Counted from the first letter of the stretch, positions 50,801-59,872 are shown. The stretch is DNA of 64,000 bases from Cupriavidus necator (GCF_013141915.1 NZ_SROX01000015.1:62001-126000), one strand, 5' to 3'. The notes: generated from the sequence alone by a model not told the origin. Numbers and translations are program-made.

Positions 50801-53800
50801 CGGTGTCGGGAAGTGGCGACATGATCGCCGGGCGTAACCTGGTGCTGGACGTGGCGGGCGACTACACCAACGACGCGGTCAACCGCCTGCACGCCGATGG
50901 TGACATGCGGGTATCCGCCACCGGCACCTTTACCAATACCGCGACGCTGGCCGCCGCCGGGGCGCTGACCGCCTCCGGCGCCAAGGTTGTCAACGCAGCC
51001 AGCGCGACGATCAATTCGTCCGACACCACGGTGACGGCCACCGAATCGATCGATAACGCCGGGCGCATCGAGGGCGATACGGTTCAGACCAACAGCCCAA
51101 CTATGAACAACACCGGCACCGTCATCGGCAACAACGTGACGGTCAAGGCCACGGACATCAGCAACACCGGCGCGGAGGCGCTGATGGCGGCGGTCCAGAA
51201 CCTGAACGTCTATGCGACCAATTCGGTGCGCAACCTGGACGGCGCCACGCTCTACAGCGCCGGCAACCTGCAGATCGCCCGCGACGGCACCCGCGATCCG
51301 GCCACCGGCCTGCTGGCCAATCAGGTCACGACGCTGATTAACCGCTCGGCCACCATCGAGGCCGAGGGCGATATCGACATCGCCGCCAATCAGGTCAGCA
51401 ACACCCGCACCAGCATCGTCACGGCGCCCGGCACGCCGGTGACGAGCGCCAGCCAGACGCTGACCATGTGGAATGCGGGCATGACCGGCCCGGATTTGAA
51501 TTTCCACGAAAGCGTGACCTTCCCGAGCTGGCGGTGGAGTGGCGAAAGTGCCTCGGTCAGCGCCAGCCGCACCCTTGCGCTGATGCAGCCGGTCACGGTG
51601 ACCGTGGATAAGTCCACGGTCTCGAATCTCAACCCCTCGACGCAGACCATTGCCTTTACCCAGTCGCCGGTCGAGGAGTACTTCGATGCGAGTTCGCGGG
51701 TGATCTGTTCGGATTGTCCACCGCCGACGGCTCTGACGCGCAACCTGACCAGCAACGCGACCCAGTACTACCAGTCCATCACCGACAACGGCAGCACCTA
51801 CAGCATCACCTTCTGGCCCGAATATGACCCGGCCAAGCACATCCGGCCCGACCAGGTGCGGATGCGCTACGACCTCGGCCCGGATAGCCACGACTACAGC
51901 GAAATCTCCCGCACGACCACGACCACCACCACGACCGACCAGCTGGTCAGTGCCACCGATCCGGCCAAGCTGCAGGCGGGTGGCTCGATCCGCATCAACA
52001 GCGCCGGTGGCTCGATCCTGAACCAGTCCTCGATCATGGCCGCGGGCGGTGACCTGATCCGGGTGGCGCCCAATGGCGGTGTGCACGACATCGGCACGGC
52101 ACTGCAGCAGACCGTCAGCACCACCGATACCTCGACCTTCTACTGGCACCAGAAGACCGGCAGCAACAGCGATACGCAGCAGGTGGTGAATCCCACCACG
52201 CCGCAGGCGCCGACCACGGTCATGGCGCTGCCGGCGGTCGTGTCGGCTAAACAGGCGGTGCAGACCACCGCGCATACCATCACGGTGGCGACGGTGAACC
52301 GCGAAGGCCAGACCGTGACCGGCAGCGGCGGCAACCTGTCTGGCGGCGGCGCCACCGGCACGCAGGTGGCCGGTGCGACGGGCGGCGCGGGCAAGGCACC
52401 GCAGACGCTGGGGACCGCCAGTGGCGGCATCCCGAACCTGTCGCTGCCCACCAACGGTCTGTATCACTATCAGACTGTGCCGGGCGCCACCTACCTGATC
52501 GCCACCGATCCGCGTTTTACCCAGTACACCAAGTTCATCTCCAGCGATTACATGCTCGGCCAGCTTGGCCTGGACCCGGCCATGACGCAGAAGCGCCTGG
52601 GCGACGGCTTCTACGAGCAGAAGCTGATCCGCGACCAGGCGACCCAGCTGACCGGGCGCACCTACCTGGCGGGCTATAGCGACCAGTTGGCCGAGTACCA
52701 GGCGCTGATGGATGCTGGCGTCCTGTATGCCAAGACCTTCCACCTGGCACCGGGCATTGGCCTGTCGGAGGCGCAGACGGCGCAGCTCACCACCGACATG
52801 GTGTGGCTGGTGAGCCAGGACGTAACACTGCCCGATGGCAGCCACCAGACCGTATTGGTGCCTAAGCTGTACCTGGCGCAGTCCCACTCGGTCGACCTGC
52901 AGCACACCGGGGCGCTGGTCACCGGCAACCAAGTGAACCTGAACGCCACCGGCGACCTCGCCAACAGCGGCAGGATCGTGGGCGATGTGGCGACGCAGGT
53001 CGTGGGCAACAACATCGTGAACCGGGGGCAAATCGGCAACGCCGGCACCACTGTGGTCAAGGCCCAGCAGGACGTGCGCAACCTGGGCGGGCGCATCACC
53101 GGCACCGATACGCTGGTATCGGCAGGCCGCGACGTGATCAACGAGACGCAGACGATCTCAAACCAGGTCACGATGGGCAACCACAGCGCCGGTGCAACAG
53201 GCATTGGCGCGGTGGCGGCTATCACCGCCACCAACAATGTGGGCGTGCTCGCCGGTCGCGACATCAACATGGCCGGCGGCGTGGTCGGCGCGGGCAACAA
53301 TGCCCTGCTGGGCGCGGGCCGCGACCTGCACCTTGGCACCGTAGCGACTGGCACCACGCAGGATTCCAGCTCGCGCGGCGGCCAGAGCCACTACCACGAC
53401 CAGACCACGGTCAACGTGGGCAGTTCGGTGCAGGCCGGCAACAATGTGGTGGCGGTGGCCGGACGCGATGCCACGCTCACCGGCTCGGCCATCGAAGCGG
53501 GGGGCAATGCCTCGCTGGTAGCGGGACGCAACACCACCGTCACCGCCGCCGTCGACACGCATACGCACCGCGAAGGCTCGCTCGGCGGCAAGGGGGCGGA
53601 GTACACGAAATCGTCATATGACGAGGCTGTCAGCGGCAGCTCGGTGCACGGCGGCAACAATGCCAATCTGGCGGCGGGCGAGGCCGCCACCGTGAAATCT
53701 GTGCTGCAGGCCAATGGCATTACCGCCTCGACCGATAGCAACGGTACGGGCAACCTGGCGGTGCTGGGCTCCTCGGCGACCACCGACAAGGGCGCCGCCA

Positions 53801-56800
53801 ACCTGATCGCCACCGGGGATGTCACCGTCGGCACCGTCAACGAGAAGCACACTGCGCAGGATTGGTCGCAGACCAAGCATTCCGGCTTTCTGTCCAAGGA
53901 GCAGACGACCAAGGAAAGCAGCCAGCAGCAGACTGTCTCGGTGGGCTCGCTGCTGTCGGCCGACAGTGTGACCGTCAGCGCCGGGCGAGACCTCACGGTC
54001 TCCGGCTCCACCGTGGTGGCGACCAAGGATGTGAACCTGGACGCGGGTCGCGACCTGACCATCGGCAGCGCGAAGAACACCAGTGCCTCGCATAGCTACG
54101 AGCACACGACCAAATCCGGATTGGGCGCGACCGGCTCTGGCTTTTCCTATGGCAAGCGGGATCAGAAGGACACTATCAACGACAGCGCGGTGACGCAAAC
54201 CGGCAGTCTGGTGGGCTCCACCGACGGCAGCGTGCATCTGAACGCCGGTAATGCCCTCAAGGTGAGCGGCAGCGACCTGATCGCAGCCAAGGACGTGACA
54301 GGTGTTGGTGCCGACGTGACGATCGAAGCTGCCAAGGGTACGCGGCACCATGACGAGACGCACGAAGTCAAGCAAAGCGGCTTCACCCTCGGCGTGTCGG
54401 GCGGCGCCATCGGCGCGGCGCTCAACGCGGGCAACAAGCTCAATGCTGCTGGCAGGAGCGAGGACGGCCGCGCCTCGGCGCTATGGGGTGTGGCAGCGGC
54501 GCGCGATGCCTTCGATGCCGGTAGCGCGCTGGCAGGCGGCGCCAGCCCGGCCACCGGTGCCGCAGTGACGCTCTCCTGGGGCTCCAGTCAGATCAAGCAG
54601 ACCCTTACGGAGGACAGCACCAGCCACACCGGCTCGCGCGTCCAGGCCGGGGGTACGGCGGCATTCATTGCCACTGGCGTGGATGCGAATGGCAACAAGA
54701 CGGCGGGCAACCTGAACATCATTGGCTCGGATATCGATGCCAACAAGGTCGCGCTGGGAGCGAAGCACGACATCAACATCGTGTCGGCCACCGATACTGA
54801 TGAGAGTCACAGCACCAACAAGTCCAGCAGCGCGAGCGTGGGCGTGTCCTATGGTGCGCAGGGCTTTGGAGTGTCCGCCTCGGCATCCAAGGCCAAGGGC
54901 AATGCCGACAGCGAGGGCTCGACCCAGGTCAACAGCCACGTGACTGGCAAGGAATCGGTCACCTTCGTCTCGGGCCATGACACCAACCTCCTGGGCGCGA
55001 CGCTCAGCGGTGGCAAGGTCGTCGGCGATGTGGGCGGCAACCTGAATATCGCCAGCCGGCAGGACACCGAGGAATCGCACGCCAGGCAGCAAAGCATGGG
55101 CGGTGGCTTCAGCATCAGCCAGGGCGGCGGCTCGGCCAGTGTCTCGGCCTCCAAGGGCAAGGCCGATGGCAGCTATGCGAACGTGTCCGAGCAGTCGCGC
55201 ATCTACGCCGGCGCGGACGGCTTCGATATCAACGTGAAGGGCAACACGGATCTCAAGGGCGCGGTGATCGCGAGCGACGCTGGCAAGGACAAGAACAGCC
55301 TGACCACCGGTACGCTTACCTGGAGCGATATCAAGAACCGTTCCGACTACAGCGCGACATCAATGGGTGTCTCGGCAGGCGGTGCGATGGGTAGCCCGAG
55401 CGGTCAGAGCAATAGCGGCCCGACCTCGGGCAAGAACACCGGTGGCATCAATCCGATGATCCCGCAGCACAAGAGCGGCAGCGAGGATGGCATGGCGCAG
55501 GCGGCGGTGGCCGAAGGGACTATCAGGATCACCGATGGCGCCAACCAGCAGCAGGATCTGGCAACGCTACAGCGTGACACATCGAACACCAACACGCAGG
55601 TCGCCAGCAATCCGGATTTGGACAACCTGCTGAACAAGCAGGCCGACATGATGGCGGCGGCGCAAGCGGCAGGCGAAGCGGTGGCTAAGACTGTGGGCGA
55701 CGTTGCCGGTGCCAAGCTGAAGGAAGCGCAAGCCAACGAGAGACAGGCACGCGAAGCAGGCGACCTCGAACTGGCCGCCAAGTACGATGCTGAGGCCAAG
55801 CAATGGGAGGATGGGGGCAGCTACCGGGCTGCACTGCATTCGGCTGGCGGCGCGCTCATCGCAGGACTCGGCGGCGGCAACGCCTTGGCAGGCGCTGCGG
55901 GAGCCGGGCTGGGGTCGCTCGCCGGCGGCAAGCTGAACGAGTTGAGCAGCGCGGTCGCCAAGGGAGCAAATACCGGGAACGCCGACGTCAATGAAACACT
56001 TGGCAACCTGGCGGCCAATATTGCTGCAGGCGGCATCGGCGGGATCGTGGGGGGGGCGGGTGCCGCGACAGCAGCAAACGTGGATCGCTATAACAGGCAG
56101 CTCCATCCGGATGAGAAAGCGAAGATCCGTCAGCAGGCCAATGGTGATAAGGCAGCCGAAGAGCGTCTGACCAAAGCCGCTTGCTACGAGGTGAAATGCT
56201 GGGCTGAATACCCGGTTGGTAGTGATGCCTACAGCAAGAATTACGTGAGCGCAGTCGAGGCTAGCCAGCTTACTCAGGAGCGGGAATGGGTTCATCGTCA
56301 GCAGGAGGCAAATTTGTTCGTCTACACGCCATTGCAGAAGGCTAGCGACGCTCTGCGGAGCGATCCCGTAGGCGTGGCAAAAGATGCGACAAAGGTTCTT
56401 CTTGGCGGTGTAACGACGAAAACTGGCGTGGCGCTCTGCACATCGGGCATCGGATGTGCAGCAGGTGCCCCGATGGCGGCATTCGGTGCCAGTGATGTGG
56501 CTGAAGGTGCCGATGGACTATATAACCGGTACAACGGTATTAACTCACCCGGCACGAATCCATTGCGATATGGGTTCAATCTACTAAGTCCGATATGGGG
56601 CGATCTTGCATATGATGGCTTGAATCTTGCGGCAGCGGCTTCGGCGATGAGAGCCCCCGTGCCGCTTAAGATGGGCATGGCAGACGGCCTTAACCGCTCG
56701 GGTTCGATATTTGGTGTGACAGTGCCACGTATCAACAACAATACGCTGATACCATTCACTGGATTGACTGCTCCGTACGGCACAACCCAAGCCATCTTAT

Positions 56801-56868
56801 TATTTGGGGTCGGTGCAAAGGGGGCAGAAGTTATTAACGACATGCGAAATACGGGTGATAAGAAATGA
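47872..56868 (+). CDS. bcpA: Giant TpsA exoprotein, BcpA/CdiA-like contact-dependent toxin
   Basis: A 2998-residue filamentous haemagglutinin-type protein. The N-terminus has an extended signal peptide ('MNRNLYRLVFNAARGMLVAV') with cleavage expected after Ala70. The TPS secretion domain follows (about 71-320) with NPNG at 181-184. Long beta-helix repeats rich in 'DNTxGxI' and 'AGRDL' run to about 2500. The C-terminal part has 'NVDRYNRQLHPDEKAKI' at 2736, and a variable tip after about 2820. The base composition becomes less GC-rich near the tip, as in CDI toxins. The tip's activity is not recognised; it is hydrophobic. An immunity candidate overlaps the stop by ATGA, and TpsB lies 1.2 kb downstream, the Burkholderia bcpA-I-B order. 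Confidence 0.85.
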   Translation: MNRNLYRLVFNAARGMLVAVPECATGCGKGRQAGLRSVAEIARSGCIARFAVPPIALAVWIAAGLPCAQAQVIGDPNSGANRPTVVQTANGLQQVNITRPSAAGVSTNAYTQFDVPRPGVILNNAPTPVSTQQAGYINGNPNLVPGGSARIIVNQVTGTSPSQLQGYVEVAGPRSEVVIANPNGLMVNGLGFINTSRATLTTGTPVFGGAGSLDAFRVTGGQIVVQGDGMNAANVDQVDLIARAVQANAVLYANQLNVIAGANQVDRQTLAATPIAGAGPAPALGIDVGELGGMYANKIILASTENGVGVSLRGMQAAQAGDLTLTAHGQLILGGQTNASGRIVAYARDGFDNSGTTYAKGAASINTDGTLSNSGTLAAQYWLNAYGGTVRSTGTLAAGLNDDGTAASPADLAVVATAGAVTATGRNIASGNATIQGTSANLAGSQTSAGGNLDLGASTGNLDLTGATTSAGAGLVSAAAGALINDRGNLSSGAATSLTAASVSNQAGQIVSQGVTKLQTTGAINNMQGVVQSGGALNAGGASLDNTAGRITSLNGEGLSIQVSGALVNAAGTTANCAEGGVIGGNGNVQLVAGAMTNSGQVSAAVDADINAASLNNDTGRLTAGGALATMVAGAMSNRQGTVSAANTSLSAKSLDNTGGHIEGGQLAIRTTGDLINRDGAMSQFGETDATITAGGALDNTSGNITANGQNLTVQAGTLVNDSGSISHAGTGILAVTSQGAASNAGGTIQTNGDLQAQAITLNNTQGVLSAQRAATVRTSGDLLNQQGALYGKAGLTVTSGGGLDNMAGSAQTGGDLSVTAAGALTNVDGTIAANGEHGQATVAAASVDNTRGYIANAGDGATTVTGTTALTNTAGQVGGNGDVTLNTQALTNTSDGTAGGFVAAGGALNLNIAHQVDNRQGTLYGGNGLTLDSPNATFVNDGGQALGRSDVSLKVASVTNASGTIKANQDIAVQGAVSGSGDMIAGRNLVLDVAGDYTNDAVNRLHADGDMRVSATGTFTNTATLAAAGALTASGAKVVNAASATINSSDTTVTATESIDNAGRIEGDTVQTNSPTMNNTGTVIGNNVTVKATDISNTGAEALMAAVQNLNVYATNSVRNLDGATLYSAGNLQIARDGTRDPATGLLANQVTTLINRSATIEAEGDIDIAANQVSNTRTSIVTAPGTPVTSASQTLTMWNAGMTGPDLNFHESVTFPSWRWSGESASVSASRTLALMQPVTVTVDKSTVSNLNPSTQTIAFTQSPVEEYFDASSRVICSDCPPPTALTRNLTSNATQYYQSITDNGSTYSITFWPEYDPAKHIRPDQVRMRYDLGPDSHDYSEISRTTTTTTTTDQLVSATDPAKLQAGGSIRINSAGGSILNQSSIMAAGGDLIRVAPNGGVHDIGTALQQTVSTTDTSTFYWHQKTGSNSDTQQVVNPTTPQAPTTVMALPAVVSAKQAVQTTAHTITVATVNREGQTVTGSGGNLSGGGATGTQVAGATGGAGKAPQTLGTASGGIPNLSLPTNGLYHYQTVPGATYLIATDPRFTQYTKFISSDYMLGQLGLDPAMTQKRLGDGFYEQKLIRDQATQLTGRTYLAGYSDQLAEYQALMDAGVLYAKTFHLAPGIGLSEAQTAQLTTDMVWLVSQDVTLPDGSHQTVLVPKLYLAQSHSVDLQHTGALVTGNQVNLNATGDLANSGRIVGDVATQVVGNNIVNRGQIGNAGTTVVKAQQDVRNLGGRITGTDTLVSAGRDVINETQTISNQVTMGNHSAGATGIGAVAAITATNNVGVLAGRDINMAGGVVGAGNNALLGAGRDLHLGTVATGTTQDSSSRGGQSHYHDQTTVNVGSSVQAGNNVVAVAGRDATLTGSAIEAGGNASLVAGRNTTVTAAVDTHTHREGSLGGKGAEYTKSSYDEAVSGSSVHGGNNANLAAGEAATVKSVLQANGITASTDSNGTGNLAVLGSSATTDKGAANLIATGDVTVGTVNEKHTAQDWSQTKHSGFLSKEQTTKESSQQQTVSVGSLLSADSVTVSAGRDLTVSGSTVVATKDVNLDAGRDLTIGSAKNTSASHSYEHTTKSGLGATGSGFSYGKRDQKDTINDSAVTQTGSLVGSTDGSVHLNAGNALKVSGSDLIAAKDVTGVGADVTIEAAKGTRHHDETHEVKQSGFTLGVSGGAIGAALNAGNKLNAAGRSEDGRASALWGVAAARDAFDAGSALAGGASPATGAAVTLSWGSSQIKQTLTEDSTSHTGSRVQAGGTAAFIATGVDANGNKTAGNLNIIGSDIDANKVALGAKHDINIVSATDTDESHSTNKSSSASVGVSYGAQGFGVSASASKAKGNADSEGSTQVNSHVTGKESVTFVSGHDTNLLGATLSGGKVVGDVGGNLNIASRQDTEESHARQQSMGGGFSISQGGGSASVSASKGKADGSYANVSEQSRIYAGADGFDINVKGNTDLKGAVIASDAGKDKNSLTTGTLTWSDIKNRSDYSATSMGVSAGGAMGSPSGQSNSGPTSGKNTGGINPMIPQHKSGSEDGMAQAAVAEGTIRITDGANQQQDLATLQRDTSNTNTQVASNPDLDNLLNKQADMMAAAQAAGEAVAKTVGDVAGAKLKEAQANERQAREAGDLELAAKYDAEAKQWEDGGSYRAALHSAGGALIAGLGGGNALAGAAGAGLGSLAGGKLNELSSAVAKGANTGNADVNETLGNLAANIAAGGIGGIVGGAGAATAANVDRYNRQLHPDEKAKIRQQANGDKAAEERLTKAACYEVKCWAEYPVGSDAYSKNYVSAVEASQLTQEREWVHRQQEANLFVYTPLQKASDALRSDPVGVAKDATKVLLGGVTTKTGVALCTSGIGCAAGAPMAAFGASDVAEGADGLYNRYNGINSPGTNPLRYGFNLLSPIWGDLAYDGLNLAAAASAMRAPVPLKMGMADGLNRSGSIFGVTVPRINNNTLIPFTGLTAPYGTTQAILLFGVGAKGAEVINDMRNTGDKK

Positions 56869-57134
56869 ACTGGGAAAGACTCTACGCAATGCTCCAGATC
56901 TGTTTCATGATAGGTCTGGCTTCTGCGTTCAGTGCAGGTTTTTGGTCGTTTGTCGTTGCGGGGCTTTGCAGAATAGCATTCGGGCTTGGGGACGATGAAT
57001 CAATGCTGCTGATTGGTCTCCCCTCATTCTTCGCGTTATTTCTGGTATTTGCAAAGCTTCTGCCGAAGCCGCTGCGTAAAGCAGGCATGCTGAGCGACGA
57101 TCCTTCGAAATTTGGCCCGTGGTTCAAGGGGTGA
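56865..57134 (+). CDS. Candidate CDI immunity protein (small membrane protein)
   Basis: An 89-residue protein with two hydrophobic helices (about residues 8-36 and 45-65) and a short basic C-terminus ending 'DDPSKFGPWFKG'. Its start overlaps the TpsA stop (ATGA), the normal place of an immunity gene. An inner-membrane immunity protein would fit a toxin tip that attacks or crosses the membrane. No family is recognised. Codon use is less GC-rich than in the core genes. Confidence 0.65.
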   Translation: MNWERLYAMLQICFMIGLASAFSAGFWSFVVAGLCRIAFGLGDDESMLLIGLPSFFALFLVFAKLLPKPLRKAGMLSDDPSKFGPWFKG

Positions 57135-57136
57135 AG

Positions 57137-57304
57137 AGCAGGCCGACATGATGGCGACCGCGCAAGCCGCTGGAGAAGCCGTGGCGAAGACAGGGACGAC
57201 GTTACCGGCGCCAAGCTGAAGGAAGCGCAGGCAACGCGACGCTTCGACTCGAACTGGCCGCGAAGTACGATGCCGAGGCCAGGAACTGGGAGGATGGTGG
57301 TACT
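57137..57304 (+). pseudogene. Decayed duplicate of a TpsA C-terminal segment
   Basis: This stretch aligns with 55637-55820 inside the TpsA gene (the 'QADMMAAAQAAGEAVAKTVG' to 'KQWEDGG' region) but has small deletions that break the frame. It is the remnant of an orphan toxin-tip cassette that once shared the same upstream linker. It starts just after the immunity-candidate stop. Confidence 0.75.
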
Positions 57305-57435
57305 TAATTGAATTTCAATATAAATCAAGAAAATGAAAGAAAAATTTCTGACGCTGAAGTGGTTGCTGAATTCAAAAAGGCGTCGTGCGCGACTGCTAAC
57401 CGAATTCGTCCCCGGCTTCGTCGCGCTTTTCTTTA

Positions 57436-57681
57436 TTGCTGGCAACCAAAATTGATATTAAGATTTATTTTCTTACGTTTATCGTTTGGTTTTTTGTCGC
57501 CGGGTGGTATATGGCATTTAGATACCGCTGCCCGAGGTGCAATGCTATTCCTTGGAATCCATCTGGTCCCTGCGTTACCTTAATTCCCCACCATTGCAAG
57601 CAGTGCAAGGCCCCCCAGTCGGACGATGCGCTACACGAGCCTACCGACACGACTGACTCTGTAGAGCCTGCTGCTGACTAA
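57436..57681 (+). CDS. Small membrane protein with zinc-ribbon-like cysteines
   Basis: An 81-residue frame starting with TTG: one membrane helix ('YFLTFIVWFFVAGWYMAF'), then CPRC and CKQC pairs that resemble a zinc ribbon. An ATG frame at 57333 (MKEKFLTLKWLL..., with a second hydrophobic stretch) stops just where this one begins, one base out of frame, so the two may be a single gene broken by a frameshift. The last 14 codons lie in a direct repeat. It may be an orphan immunity protein for the lost cassette. Low confidence in the exact start. Confidence 0.4.
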   Translation: MLATKIDIKIYFLTFIVWFFVAGWYMAFRYRCPRCNAIPWNPSGPCVTLIPHHCKQCKAPQSDDALHEPTDTTDSVEPAAD

Positions 57682-57697
57682 ATGCAACCAACTATCC
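57627..57697 (+). repeat. 71-bp direct repeat, left copy
   Basis: Nearly identical to 58041-58112 (one-base indel and few mismatches). It covers the coding tail TDTTDSVEPAAD-stop and then ATGCAACC, the start of tpsB. In this copy the tpsB frame stops after 14 codons. Confidence 0.85.
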
Positions 57698-57722
57698 AAG
57701 AAGGCACAAAGAAGGTTCTTCC

Positions 57723-57992
57723 ATGAAATATCCGATTAAAGATGGGAATATTGCGCCGTTCACGCTTGACTTGTTGGTAATTATCGGCCTTTTAGTCATA
57801 TTCATCGGAATCAAATTTCTTAACGGATGGGCCGCATATACGTGTGCTGTCATTGGTTTAGTTATTGGAGCAATAGGAGCCTACTCTGGCCGCGCAGCTC
57901 TATTTGAGCTTCGACCATTCGGCGAATCTGAGTGGCGGAAGGCGAAAAGAACCTATGAGGAGAAAGATCAGTCATCGAAGTCCGATAAGTGA
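57723..57992 (+). CDS. Small two-helix membrane protein, candidate orphan immunity protein
   Basis: An 89-residue protein with two hydrophobic helices ('LDLLVIIGLLVIFIGIKFL' and a Gly-rich 'CAVIGLVIGAIGAYSG') and a charged C-terminus. AGAAGG precedes ATG 57723, which overlaps the end of a truncated tpsB start. It lies between two direct repeats, so it looks like an inserted cassette. No family is recognised. Low GC for this genome supports recent acquisition. Confidence 0.5.
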   Translation: MKYPIKDGNIAPFTLDLLVIIGLLVIFIGIKFLNGWAAYTCAVIGLVIGAIGAYSGRAALFELRPFGESEWRKAKRTYEEKDQSSKSDK

Positions 57993-58040
57993 ATATCTCG
58001 GGCTTTTGAAAGCATCGATTTCTTTTTTCGCCTCTGACGT

Positions 58041-58112
58041 TGCGCTACAAGAGCCTGACCGACACGACTGACTCTGTAGAGCCTGCTGCTGACTAAATGC
58101 AACCGACCATCC
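58041..58112 (+). repeat. 72-bp direct repeat, right copy
   Basis: The partner of 57627-57697. Here the repeat runs into the functional tpsB start (ATG 58097). The 414-base offset between the copies is the size of the inserted segment. Confidence 0.85.
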
Positions 58113-59872
58113 GAAACGCATACCGCAAGGCGCGCGGTGTTTCCTCCTTTGCGCTCCTTGCCTTTATGGCTCCCACCGTCACCATTGCACAAGCATTGCC
58201 TAGCCAAACTGCCGCAACAACCGCCGCAGAACAGGAGCAGCGCACACGCCAGCAGCAGGAAGCCCGCGAGCGGGCCCAAGCCGTCCAGGCGCCAGGCGTG
58301 CGCGCGCAGGACGTGGCTCTGGTCGAGTATCCGGCGCTCCCGGCCGAGACGCCGTGCTTCCGCATCGACCGCTTTTTGCTGGAGATACCGCCCGATTTGC
58401 CCGTCTCGTCCCAGGCACAGGGTGCATCGGCGCTGCCGCAAGATCCGTTCGCCTTCGCCCGTGTCTGGCTGGAGCACTACCAGGGAGCTTGCGTCGGCAA
58501 GCAGGGACTGGATGTGCTGACCAAAGGGGCGTCGCAGGCCATCCTGAGCCGGGGCTACGTGACCACGCGCGTGCTGCTGCCGCAGCAGGACATCAGCACC
58601 GGCGCGCTGCGCCTGTCGCTGATTCCCGGCGTGATCGGTGAGCTGCGCTTCGCCGACCCGGACACGCGCGGCACGTGGAAATCGGCCTTCCCCGCCCGCG
58701 CCGGCGACCTGCTGAACCTGCGCGACCTGGAACAAGGGCTGGAGCAGATGAAGCGCGGTGTCAGCCAGGACGCGGAGATGCAGGTGGTGCCCACCACGAT
58801 GCCGGGCGTGAGCGACGTGGTAATCACGGTCAAGCGCGCCAAGCCGTGGACCGTGGTGGCGTCAGTCGACAACTCAGGCACGCGCGCCACCGGCAAGTGG
58901 GTGGGCAACCTGAGCGTCGGCATCGACAACCCGCTGGGCCTGAACGACCTGTTCAACGTCGGCTACATGCAGGACGTGGAGTTCAGCGACAAGCAGCATG
59001 GCACCAAGGGTTGGAACGGCTTCTACTCGGTGCCGTGGGGCTACTGGACCGCCACGCTCTCCGCCTACTCGAACAACTACTACCAGCAGATTGCCGGCGT
59101 CAACCAGACGTTCATCTCCAGCGGCAAGTCGCAGACCGCCGACCTCAAGCTGCACCGGGTGATCCGCCGCAGCCAGGACGACGTGTTGGGTGTGCAATTC
59201 CGGCTGTCGCGCCGCTTTGGCAAGAGCTTCATCGAGGACACGGAGATTGAGCAGCAGCACCGCAACAACACGGTGCTGGAGGCAGGCTTTACCGACCGCC
59301 ATTACTTCGGCGCGGCGCAGCTCGACGGCAGCATGGTGTACCGCCAGGGAATTGGCGGCCTCGGTTCGCAAGCCGACACACTGGCGGCCGATGGCGGCCC
59401 GACCTGGCGCTACCGCATGGTGGTTGCTGATGCCAATATCTCGGTGCCGTTCAAGCTGGGCAGCCAGCCGCTGCGCTACGTGACCAACTTCCGGGGCCAG
59501 TACACCCGCGACCGCCTCTATGCGCTGGACATGATGACTATCGGCAGCCGCTACACCGTGCGTGGCTTCGACGGCGAGAACCTGCTGGCCGGCGACAGCG
59601 GCTTTTACTGGCGTAATGAACTGCAGGCGCCGATTGGGACCACCGGACAGGCCGTCTATGCCGGGGTCGATTACGGCCGCGTATTCGGGCCATCTACCGT
59701 CGTGCTAGTTGGCAGGCAACTGGCCGGGGCTGTGATCGGCGTGCGCGGCGGCTTCGGCTCCGGCTTGGGCCGGCTGTCCTATGACCTGTTTGTCGGGGTT
59801 CCGATCTACAAGCCCACCGCATTCCATACGGCAGGCGTGACGGGCGGGCTGCAGATGGCTTACCAGTACTGA
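58097..59872 (+). CDS. bcpB: TpsB outer-membrane transporter (BcpB/CdiB/FhaC type)
   Basis: A 591-residue two-partner-secretion transporter. Residues 1-35 form a signal peptide, followed by an N-terminal helix rich in Gln/Glu, POTRA domains about 75-240 ('CFRIDRFLLEIP', 'ISTGALRLSLIPGVIGELRF'), and a beta-barrel with the VRGFDGE motif of the FhaC/Omp85 family, ending in an aromatic residue (Tyr). It would export the TpsA protein to the cell surface. Its start lies in the right copy of a direct repeat. It is transcribed after the immunity candidates. Confidence 0.88.
   Translation: MQPTIRNAYRKARGVSSFALLAFMAPTVTIAQALPSQTAATTAAEQEQRTRQQQEARERAQAVQAPGVRAQDVALVEYPALPAETPCFRIDRFLLEIPPDLPVSSQAQGASALPQDPFAFARVWLEHYQGACVGKQGLDVLTKGASQAILSRGYVTTRVLLPQQDISTGALRLSLIPGVIGELRFADPDTRGTWKSAFPARAGDLLNLRDLEQGLEQMKRGVSQDAEMQVVPTTMPGVSDVVITVKRAKPWTVVASVDNSGTRATGKWVGNLSVGIDNPLGLNDLFNVGYMQDVEFSDKQHGTKGWNGFYSVPWGYWTATLSAYSNNYYQQIAGVNQTFISSGKSQTADLKLHRVIRRSQDDVLGVQFRLSRRFGKSFIEDTEIEQQHRNNTVLEAGFTDRHYFGAAQLDGSMVYRQGIGGLGSQADTLAADGGPTWRYRMVVADANISVPFKLGSQPLRYVTNFRGQYTRDRLYALDMMTIGSRYTVRGFDGENLLAGDSGFYWRNELQAPIGTTGQAVYAGVDYGRVFGPSTVVLVGRQLAGAVIGVRGGFGSGLGRLSYDLFVGVPIYKPTAFHTAGVTGGLQMAYQY

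Noticed and set aside
48900-51400. Regularly spaced similar segments in the TpsA gene as a possible CRISPR or DNA repeat array
   Set aside because: The segments are in-frame protein repeats of the filamentous haemagglutinin type with varying sequence; repeats and spacers are not distinguishable.
50239-53031. Reverse-strand open frame of 930 codons inside the TpsA gene
   Set aside because: It mirrors the repetitive beta-helix coding region and has no motif or ribosome site; it is a shadow.
57308-57583. 91-codon frame starting at 57308
   Set aside because: It overlaps two other frames, begins with TTG without a ribosome site, and its translation has no coherent membrane or domain pattern.
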